Shown: positions 45,680 through 51,908, counted from the first letter of the stretch. The stretch: DNA of 51,908 bases from Basidiobolus meristosporus CBS 931.73 (GCA_002104905.1 MCFE01000625.1:1-51908), one strand, 5' to 3'. Notes: a model not told the origin generated them from the sequence alone. Numbers and translations: made by a program.

Positions 45680-48448
45680 CTACTGTTGTAGCTTTGATAC
45701 AAGAGTGTGTAGCTGAGGGGAATTTGTAGGTAAGTTAATAAGAAGTGATGATAGTTCTTCAGTGCTCAAGACACTGTTCAGTGGGAAGGGGGGTAGCAAG
45801 AGAGGTAAGAATGACTTGTGAACAACATTAATGAGGGGAATGTGATAAGGATTGATATTCATCATAAAGGGAGTGTGCTGCTGCAGATATTGCTGCCAAA
45901 GGTCTGTCAAGTACTTCAGGTAGGCCAGCTTGGGTTTTTCTGACTGCAGAATATAGTGTGCAAACTTCTTGACTTCAGGATCTCCAAGTATAGTTCTCCA
46001 GCAGGAGTCAGGTGTTGTGTGGTGTGTTCTCTTCCAGGCCTTAATCAGTGGGTTGTTGCAGTTGTGAAGTCTGAGGTATAATCTGGTTCTAAGGTAGAGA
46101 AGTCTGATCTTATAGGGCATAAACCCAAAAGCACCAAGAATAGCATGTCTGTAGGGGCATTCAGGCAAATGAGGCACCAAGGAGGTAATGCACCATACTG
46201 CAAACTTGTCAAGCTTAGTGCAGTCTCTAGAAGTAAGAGAGAGAAGTGGTAAGCCAAATTCCAGGACAGGGAAGACAAACTGCTTAAGTAGAAGGAGGCA
46301 GCTGGGAGCTGAAGTTGTAGGAGGAGTAACAGCCAGTAGCTTGTGGAGTGCCTGTCTTGCCAGGATAATTCTCTTCTTCAGGTGTGCTCCAGAGTCTAGT
46401 CCAGTAGGAAGGAAAGGAAAGCCAAGATATGTAGCAGAAACCTGAGCAGGTAGAGTGGAGTTCTGCAAGTTGATGGGAGAGCCCAAAGGTACTGTCTTTG
46501 CAATGGAAAGCTGGAGATTATTCTTCTGCAGATACTGGTGGATGGTCTGGGAGTCTTGTTGTACATTGGAGGAGGATATTCTGATGTCATCAGCAAAGAG
46601 AGTAACCAGGCAGTCAGCTGAGAGTCTTGGGAAATCATTCAGGAAGATGGCAAACAGTATAGGACCAAGCACAGAGCCTTGAACCACTCCATTAGGAACT
46701 GAGAACACAGCTGATTGCTCACTTGGGTGCAGAATTCTTGCTTGTGGATCCAGAAACAGAGACCTGACAAGGAGGGTGAGAGAGGTAGTGGAGAAGCATT
46801 GCAACTTGGACCAAAGCAGATTTCTGTCAACTGAATCAAAGGCCTTAGTAATATCAAACAGAACAGAGGGATACTTGCACTGGAGAGAGTGATCTTGGCT
46901 AAGTATGACTGCATATTCCAAGGAGAGGCCAGGAACAAAGCCAAACTGTGCAGGATGAAACTTGAGGGAGTCAGAGTAGAGCTCCTGAGCAAGCAGAAGC
47001 TCAAACACCTTTCTGCAGGTGGGCAGCAGAGATATTGGCCTGTAGGAGCTAGGATCCAGGTGCTTTCCTTTACCCTTGTACAGTGGCAGAACATTTGCAA
47101 AGGACCATTCCTCAGGAGTAGAAAGCTGGGCTGAGCATTGCTGAAACAGTGGAAGCAGAAGTGCAGACATGGCCTTGGTACTAGTCTTCAGAAGCTCATA
47201 GGAGATTGTGTCCACACCTGGAGCAGTAGAGTTGGGAAGCCTCTTGAGCACATTATGGATTCTCCTTTGATCAAGTGCAAGTGGGATGGGCAGAGTCTTG
47301 AAGTCAGGATGAAAGCCAGGAGTTGAGTACTGCTTTGTAGAGAAGAAGATGTTAGCCAGCTGTTCTGTTGAAGGTAACTTCCTGGAAGAGGGCCTCATTG
47401 CCCTGTAGAGTCTTGATACTGTTCTTGTTATAGAGTTGGAAGATTGCAGAGGCAAGGAACTCATAATATGATCCCAGAGCTGAGTATGCAGAGTGTGGTG
47501 AATTGCCTTGGAGTGGTGTATTGCTGTCAGGAGGAGTTTCTCTGTTTTTGGGTTAGGGAAACTCAGGTAGCTTTGTTGCAGGGCTGAAACAATGGATTCC
47601 CATTTTCTTGAGGTAACAGCAGTAGTCTTGCATGGCAGTGAGAGGGAGGCAGACACCAGAATCAGATGCTTCACAAAGAGCCAGGCATAGTTGAGATCAT
47701 CTGGCAGAGAAAGTAGCAAACTGGCAAGCTTCAAGTAGTTCCCAAAGTCTTTCTTCTGATTCTTGGTAGCTTTGTGGGTGAGCACAGTAAGTTTTGGCAG
47801 CTTCTTCTTCACAACTGGTTGCATAGAAAGGGACCAGGCTGGGTGGTCAGAGGCTCTCAAGGATCCTAGCTCAGCTCCAGAGAATTGCTTAACTTCATTC
47901 ACAAAGTAGAGGGCAGCAGCAGAAGGGCAGATCCAGTCAACACATCTTTTCTCAGATTGAGCACCTAGTGCTAGCAGGTGGCTTTCTCTCAGGAAGTTCA
48001 GTAGGAATGTAGACCTTGGCTTCATTCTTGCAGTCAGAGTAGTCTTGTTCTCAGGATGGGGAATGTTGAGATCTCCAAGCAAGATAACAGGTGTTGATAT
48101 AGATTGTTGGTATTGCTGAACCTTCTGGCATATAACTTGCACTTCCTGAAGGGCAAGACTTGGAGGCAGATAGCAGAGCACCAGACTGATAGTTGGCAAC
48201 TGGAGAGCAGCACAGTAAGGGGAGTAAAGAGGAACACAGAGCTGAGGAGTATTGATGGTAGAAGAGATGAAGCAGATAGAGGAGGTATTCTTTGTTCTAG
48301 GAGTAGAAAAGCAATATAGATTAGTCAAAAGTATAGAGGGTAGCTGGACATCAATCAAACACAGGAGGGAAAATCTTGAAAGAAGTCTCTCTAGAGTTGG
48401 TCTTGATGGCTGTATGCTGTTGCAGTTAAGCAACAGAACTTCAGGTAG
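45680..48448 (-). CDS. LINE ORF2: APE endonuclease and reverse transcriptase
   Basis: Open from directly after the ORF1 stop (48449-48451) to 45680, about 920 codons. The N-terminal endonuclease has NCNSI (metal-site Asn), LLGDLN (GDxN), DWI and SDHPAWS (SDH) in order; the usual QE glutamate position reads ID. The reverse transcriptase has SYRPISLL, FDITKAFDSV, GVVQGSVLGPILF and the catalytic FADD. There is no RNase H, and no CCHC knuckle is evident. No AUG occurs in the first ~130 codons, and the frame is the same as that of ORF1, so translation is probably by readthrough or reinitiation. Function: nicks DNA and reverse transcribes element RNA. Clade not assigned; the APE nuclease separates it from the RLE-type telomeric MoTeR elements of Magnaporthe. 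Confidence 0.9.
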   Translation of the reverse strand, partial: LPEVLLLNCNSIQPSRPTLERLLSRFSLLCLIDVQLPSILLTNLYCFSTPRTKNTSSICFISSTINTPQLCVPLYSPYCAALQLPTISLVLCYLPPSLALQEVQVICQKVQQYQQSISTPVILLGDLNIPHPENKTTLTARMKPRSTFLLNFLRESHLLALGAQSEKRCVDWICPSAAALYFVNEVKQFSGAELGSLRASDHPAWSLSMQPVVKKKLPKLTVLTHKATKNQKKDFGNYLKLASLLLSLPDDLNYAWLFVKHLILVSASLSLPCKTTAVTSRKWESIVSALQQSYLSFPNPKTEKLLLTAIHHSKAIHHTLHTQLWDHIMSSLPLQSSNSITRTVSRLYRAMRPSSRKLPSTEQLANIFFSTKQYSTPGFHPDFKTLPIPLALDQRRIHNVLKRLPNSTAPGVDTISYELLKTSTKAMSALLLPLFQQCSAQLSTPEEWSFANVLPLYKGKGKHLDPSSYRPISLLPTCRKVFELLLAQELYSDSLKFHPAQFGFVPGLSLEYAVILSQDHSLQCKYPSVLFDITKAFDSVDRNLLWSKLQCFSTTSLTLLVRSLFLDPQARILHPSEQSAVFSVPNGVVQGSVLGPILFAIFLNDFPRLSADCLVTLFADDIRISSSNVQQDSQTIHQYLQKNNLQLSIAKTVPLGSPINLQNSTLPAQVSATYLGFPFLPTGLDSGAHLKKRIILARQALHKLLAVTPPTTSAPSCLLLLKQFVFPVLEFGLPLLSLTSRDCTKLDKFAVWCITSLVPHLPECPYRHAILGAFGFMPYKIRLLYLRTRLYLRLHNCNNPLIKAWKRTHHTTPDSCWRTILGDPEVKKFAHYILQSEKPKLAYLKYLTDLWQQYLQQHTPFMMNINPYHIPLINVVHKSFLPLLLPPFPLNSVLSTEELSSLLINLPTNSPQLHTLVSKLQQ

Positions 48449-49958
48449 TCAGGCAGAGGTTGTAGCTTCTTCAGAGGCAGCATTGACAATGTGACCTGCA
48501 GAGTCCCAGAGCTCTTCAAATGGTGCATCACTTAAGTCAGCAAGGAGGGAAATGGCATGATTCTTGAGGAAGTATGCCACATCATAGGAGGGGGCTTGTC
48601 TCTTGATGGCAGCAAAGAAAGACAGAATGGCAACATGGGCTGGAGGCTTGTTGAACAGTAGAGAGTCAGAGGATTCAGATTCTTCAGGCACTATCTTGAA
48701 GTCAGTTTTCAGCCAGTTAAGGTTCTTCTCCACAAAGGCAACAAATGGGTCAGCAATGTTTTGGTCTAGGATAACCTCCAGAATCTTCCCTTTTCTCCAG
48801 GCCAGGTTGACAATTCTTGAGAGCTGAATATTGCATGCCTTGAGTGCTTTCCTGATGTTGGAAATGGGAGTCCAGGGAACTTGCTTCAAGTACACCACAG
48901 TCCAGGTAGAAGCTGGTGGTAGGTTTGCTGGGGGCTTGTAAGTCCTTCTGTGTTGCAATGGAGCTGCAGTAGTCAGATTGGAGTCCACATTCTCAGTAGA
49001 AGGTTTTCTTGATGTGTCTTGCTGAATAGTACTGGAGCTGGATGTGCTGATAATTCTTGCTAGAACCTTGCCTGCATAAGTCTGAGGTATAGCTGAGGTG
49101 ACTGTAGAGGTGGTGGCAGCTGGTGCAGGTGGAGAGGCAGAGACTGAAGCAGGAACTGAGGTCACCTGGGAGAAGGCAGTAGGAAGCAGGTTTTCTGGGA
49201 GGAACAGAGTTCACTATCCAGTTGTTCTGTAAAACACTGGAGTAGCTTTTCTGTGGAACAGGATCTTGCTCTTGAACAGGAACAGAAGCAGGAGGCTGGG
49301 GCTGAGCAGTAGTGGTAAGGCAGTGGCACTCCAAGGAAGCTTTTTGCAAGGCATCTCTGGCAGTTTTCAGGGCAGTATTGGCTTCATTCTTGAGCTTCTT
49401 GCATTGGGCATCCAGTCTCTTGTTTTCAATAGCCAGGGCAGTATTGGCAGCCTCTAAATCAGCAATTCTCTTCTCAATTGCAAGGAATCTCTGAAGAAAT
49501 GCATCAGTAGAAGTGCTGGCATCTGGGAGAGCAGTGGCAGGAATAGAGTCCATTGACAGTGGGCTTCTTGGAGGCAAGGAAAGTGGACTGGCAGATTCAG
49601 GCACAAAAGGAGATATCCTGGCAGGAGGAGAAGGAGTATCCAAGGCAGTAACAGAGGCAATTCTTGTTGGTGAAGCAGCAGCAGGGGAGGCAAGCCTGTT
49701 CAGAAACTGGGCAGGAGAGAGTGCTTGAGGAGAGGGAGTCTTCAGCTTGCCAAGCATGTCTTCCATCAGAGTGATACCAATATTCCTGGTGCATTTGCAG
49801 AGAAAAGTAAGCTTCCTGAGTCTGCCAGCTCTTCCATTCCTTCTGATAGTTCCTTTGTTTCCACAGTTGGGGCAAGAAATCTTCTTGACAGACTTGTCAA
49901 AGCAATCAAGAACCTTCCTTTCAGGTGTAGTGGGCTCCTGTTGAGGTTTTGGTGGCAT
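48449..49958 (-). pseudogene. LINE ORF1: zinc-ribbon, coiled-coil gag-like protein, one frameshift
   Basis: From the ATG at 49958 (MPPKPQQEP) the frame encodes a four-cysteine ribbon (C-x2-C-x21-C-x-C, residues about 29-56, with TIRRNGRAGR between), Pro/Ser-rich linkers, a coiled coil (IEKRIADLEAANTALAIENKRL) and SYSSVL. The gag-like C-terminal domain (PPASTWTVVYLKQ to LWDSAGHIV), related to that of the 242-aa proteins at 43152 and 44190, is in another frame, open from about 49213 to the TGA at 48449-48451. The change of frame must occur between 49213 and 48993, and the total is one base more than a multiple of three. It is either a 1-nt indel (decay or error) or a programmed +1 shift; a CCC-AGA-AAA stretch near 49195 lies in the window where it could occur. 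Confidence 0.75.
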
Positions 49959-50027
49959 ATCCAGAGTTTCAGCTTCAAATTTCAATTTTTGAGATTTTTG
50001 GGTGATTTTTGATGGGCGGGATCAAAA

Positions 50028-50041
50028 TTAGGGTTAGGGTT
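50028..50041 (+). repeat. Interstitial telomeric repeat at the LINE 5' end
   Basis: TTAGGGTTAGGGTT directly abuts the LINE leader, so the LINE is flanked by telomeric repeat on both sides. Confidence 0.95.
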
Positions 50042-50282
50042 GCGCGCTGTGACTGCTTTTTACGATCGCAAGGTCAGATCCTAGGAAAAAATAAAAATAG
50101 TTAGTAAAGGTGATTTAATGGATGGATGGATGGATTCGGAGTCAGATTCAATCAAAAAATCAAATCGTTGACTAATTTAAAGAGGAAAAAATAAAAATAG
50201 TTAGTAAAGGTGATTTAATGGATGGATGGATGGATTCGGAGTCAGATTCAATCAAAAAATCAAATCGTTGACTAATTTAAAG
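50042..50282. repeat. Fragment with a 100-bp tandem duplication
   Basis: A 41-bp unique start is followed by two exact copies of a 100-bp unit (50083-50182 and 50183-50282) that begins AGGAAAAAATAAAAATAGTT and contains a GATGGATGGATGGATT tract. A similar GATGGATGGA tract sits in the leader of the gag-only elements. It is probably the 5' leader of another telomeric element, perhaps a promoter array; alternatively a local satellite. Confidence 0.75.
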
Positions 50283-50283
50283 A

Positions 50284-50294
50284 GGGTTAGGGGG
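50284..50294 (+). repeat. Interstitial telomeric repeat
   Basis: GGGTTAGGGGG at the 3' junction of SINE copy 2. Confidence 0.85.
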
Positions 50295-50371
50295 AGGAAA
50301 GTCACCAAGTGGTGAAATCTTTATTTACTTATGACAAGTATCTAAAGAAGCCAAGTTAATCTGAAGTTATT

Positions 50372-50490
50372 CCTAGAAAGCTAGGTCTGAGAGATATCTT
50401 CCTGGTAAGCCAGGTCTGAGAGTTGAGAAGCTGAGTGGTACTATATTTCCTAGTTAGCTAGGTCTGAGAGAGGTTTCCTGGAAAGCCAGG
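50372..50490. other. Cluster of four 5-bp hairpins with a covarying base pair (SINE copy 2)
   Basis: CCTAG-AAAG-CTAGG (50372), CCTGG-TAAG-CCAGG (50401), CCTAG-TTAG-CTAGG (50449) and CCTGG-AAAG-CCAGG (50477). The fourth stem pair alternates A-T and G-C with both partners changed, and each is followed by TCTGAG or CCTGAG. The same four are present in all SINE copies. Confidence 0.8.
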
Positions 50491-50749
50491 CCTGAGAAGT
50501 GAGAATCTGAATATATCTGAGCTAAGTTATACTGGTTTGCGATAGCTGAATTGTGGCCGGAATGGCCAGTAGACTAGGGGGAACTGAGATGAATTTCTGG
50601 GCGATCACTGGCCAAATTTACTAGGCAAATCTGACCAATTAGCATTTCAAGGATTTCAGCCAATCAGAGCCTTTACTTTGCCCGATGGTTGATCAAGCCA
50701 TCTCCCAATGAGCACACATCAATTTATTGATCAAATTTTGCTGGATCCA

Positions 50750-50803
50750 GGATTTGAACCCACAACCATGGGTATGGAAGGGTTAGGGATAACCACAAGG
50801 CTA
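50750..50803 (-). promoter_or_regulatory. Internal Pol III promoter (A and B boxes) of SINE copy 2
   Basis: The A-box-like TAGCCTTGTGG (50793-50803) matches TRGCNNARYGG at 10 of 11 positions, and the B box GGTTCAAATCC (50750-50760) matches GGTTCGANTCC at 10 of 11. GTGGTTA follows the A box as in a tRNA D loop. The anticodon and acceptor stems are not well formed, so this is a tRNA-derived head, not a tRNA gene. A telomere-like CCCTAACCC sits between the boxes. Confidence 0.75.
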
Positions 50804-50814
50804 AGTGTTCTTGG

Positions 50815-50823
50815 TTAGGGGGG
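50815..50823 (+). repeat. Short telomeric junction between SINE copies 2 and 3
   Basis: GTTAGGGGGG-type junction; only about one telomeric unit remains. Confidence 0.8.
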
Positions 50824-51345
50824 AGGAAAGTCACCAAGTGGTGAAATCTTTATTTACTTATGACAAGTATCTAAAGAAGCCAAGTTAATCTGAAGTTATT
50901 CCTAGAAAGCTAGGTCTGAGAGATATCTTCCTGGTAAGCCAGGTCTGAGAGTTGAGAAGCTGAGTGGTACTATATTTCCTAGTTAGCTAGGTCTGAGAGA
51001 GGTTTCCTGGAAAGCCAGGCCTGAGAAGTGAGAATCTGAATATATCTGAGCTAAGTTATACTGGTTTGCGATAGCTGAATTGTGGCCGGAATGGCCAGTA
51101 GACTAGGGGGAACTGAGATGAATTTCTGGGCGATCACTGGCCAAATTTACTAGGCAAATCTGACCAATTAGCATTTCAAGGATTTCAGCCAATCAGAGCC
51201 TTTACTTTGCCCGATGGTTGATCAAGCCATCTCCCAATGAGCACACATCAATTTATTGATCAAATTTTGCTGGATCCAGGATTTGAACCCACAACCATGG
51301 GTATGGAAGGGTTAGGGATAACCACAAGGCTAAGTGTTCTTGGTT
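50824..51345 (-). mobile_element. Telomeric tRNA-headed SINE, copy 3
   Basis: 522 bp, as far as I can read identical to copy 2 at 50295-50816, including the 3' hairpin (50831-50844), the four internal hairpins and the Pol III boxes. Identical adjacent copies point to a very recent tandem duplication or two recent insertions of one source. Confidence 0.85.
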
Positions 51346-51362
51346 AGGGGAGGGTTAGGGGG
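51343..51362 (+). repeat. Telomeric junction between SINE copies 3 and 4
   Basis: GTTAGGGGAGGGTTAGGGGG, a slightly imperfect two-unit telomeric stretch. Confidence 0.85.
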
Positions 51363-51684
51363 AGGAAAGTCACCAAGTGGTGAAATCTTTATTTACTTAT
51401 GACAAGTATCTAAAGAAGCCAAGTTAATCTGAAGTTATTCCTAGAAAGCTAGGTCTGAGAGATATCTTCCTGGTAAGCCAGGTCTGAGAGTTGAGAAGCT
51501 GAGTGGTACTATAGTTCCTAGTTAGCTAGGTCTGAGAGTGGTTTCCTGGAAAGCCAGGCCTGAGAAGTGAGAATCTGAATATATCTGAACTAAGTTATAC
51601 TGGTTTGCGGTAGCTCAATTGTGGCCGGAATGGCCAGTAGACTGGGGGAACTGAGAGGAATTTCTGGGCGATCACTGGCCAAAT
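51363..51684 (-). mobile_element. Telomeric SINE, copy 4, truncated at its 5' end by the telomere
   Basis: About 322 bp of the 522-bp element: the 3' module (hairpin 51370-51383), the four hairpins and the middle are present, but the tRNA-like head is missing. It stops at GGCCAAATTTA, where intact copies continue CTAGGCAAATC, and the TTA is shared with the start of the terminal TTAGGG tract. Confidence 0.88.
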
Positions 51685-51908
51685 TTAGGGTTAGGGTTAG
51701 GGTTAGGGTTAGGGTTAGGGTTAGGGTTAGGGTTAGGGTTAGGGTTAGGGTTAGGGTTAGGGTTAGGGTTAGGGTTAGGGTTAGGGTTAGGGTTAGGGTT
51801 AGGGTTAGGGTTAGGGTTAGGGTTAGGGTTAGGGTTAGGGTTAGGGTTAGGGTTAGGGTTAGGGTTAGGGTTAGGGTTAGGGTTAGGGTTAGGGTTAGGG
51901 TTAGGGTT
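51683..51908 (+). repeat. Terminal telomere, (TTAGGG)n
   Basis: About 37-38 perfect TTAGGG units run to the end of the window, G-rich strand 5'->3' toward the chromosome end, as expected of a telomerase-made fungal telomere. Confidence 0.99.

Larger units (their letters stand above)
45626..50027 (-). mobile_element. APE-type non-LTR retrotransposon (LINE) inserted in telomeric repeat
   Basis: About 4.4 kb, bounded on both sides by TTAGGG repeats (45611-45625 and 50028-50041). The minus strand reads: short 5' leader, ORF1 (from ATG 49958), ORF2, a ~50-nt 3' UTR and the shared 3' module with hairpin at 45632-45645 (loop AACA). There is no poly(A) tail; the 3' end runs through GUCUCCCCCCUAACCC. 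It is the only element here with a reverse transcriptase, and probably the source of activity for the gag-only and SINE copies. Over 45679-50016 I find no CpG dinucleotide. Confidence 0.9.
50295..50816 (-). mobile_element. Telomeric tRNA-headed SINE, copy 2
   Basis: 522 bp. Minus strand: A-box-like element at 50793-50803, B box at 50750-50760 (32 nt apart), middle region, hairpins at 50477-50490, 50449-50462, 50401-50414 and 50372-50385, and shared 3' module with hairpin 50302-50315. There is no TTTT run on the transcribed strand, so RNA polymerase III could read the whole element. It appears identical to copy 3. Confidence 0.85.

Noticed and set aside
47548-47558. TTGGGTTAGGGAA inside ORF2 as an interstitial telomeric repeat
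   Set aside because: It is a single unit, in frame within conserved coding sequence (PNPK), so coincidence is enough.
50741-50816. A functional tRNA gene at the SINE head
   Set aside because: A and B boxes are present, but acceptor and anticodon stems do not pair properly and the sequence continues into the SINE body.

Overview
The window is the right-hand end of a fungal chromosome. It finishes in about 226 bases of uninterrupted TTAGGG repeats, read 5'->3' toward the end, so the right edge is a real telomere. The evidence for a fungus is the dense set of short (50-75 nt) GT-AG introns, an assimilatory eukaryotic nitrate reductase, an HSF-type transcription factor, a proteinase K-like secreted subtilase, a GET1 homologue and a Cps1/hyaluronan-synthase-like glycosyltransferase. 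I cannot place it to phylum from the sequence alone.

Layout. Bases 1-1870 are the 3' end of a Ty1/copia element (RNase H tail plus 3' LTR) and decayed LTR debris. Bases 3830-18246 are a normal gene-dense block: HSF-type regulator, nitrate reductase, a 15-exon patatin/TGL-family protein that has lost its catalytic residues, the WD40-cyclophilin PPWD1, a PP2A methylesterase with a frameshift, GET1, and CDP-diacylglycerol synthase. Bases 18731-32066 are accessory: a secreted subtilisin, two tandem adenylating reductases (A-T-T-R) that are both frameshifted at different places and share a ~1.7 kb nearly identical tract, and a hyaluronan-synthase-like GT2. Bases 32067-43027 are AT-rich and gene-poor, with solo LTRs of the same copia family (one with a perfect 5-bp target duplication), one small 8-cysteine secreted protein and a duplicated promoter segment.

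The striking part is 43028-51908: a head-to-tail array of telomere-associated retroelements, all on the minus strand, so that every 3' end faces the centromere and every 5' end faces the telomere, mostly separated by short TTAGGG stretches. There are three kinds. (i) One APE-type LINE (about 4.4 kb) with ORF1 (zinc ribbon, coiled coil, gag-like C-terminus) and ORF2 (endonuclease plus reverse transcriptase). (ii) Two ~1 kb elements encode only a gag-like coiled-coil protein related to LINE ORF1. (iii) Four copies of a ~522-bp SINE have a tRNA-like head with A and B boxes and four small hairpins. All seven share a 3' terminal module: a TGGCTTCTTT box, then AAATAAAGATTTCACC, a short variable loop, GGTGAC and a C-rich tail that runs into CCCTAA. 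This suggests one reverse transcriptase mobilising three element classes onto chromosome ends, formally like Drosophila HeT-A/TART but coexisting with telomerase-type repeats. ORF1 and ORF2 are in the same frame, separated by one UGA followed by CUA, and ORF2 has no early AUG. The LINE contains no CpG over about 4.3 kb.

Caution: five single-base frame disruptions occur in the window (PPME1, one in the first reductase, two in the second, LINE ORF1). Some could be assembly errors. Exon boundaries given here were built by hand, checked for reading-frame closure, and may be off by a base in places.
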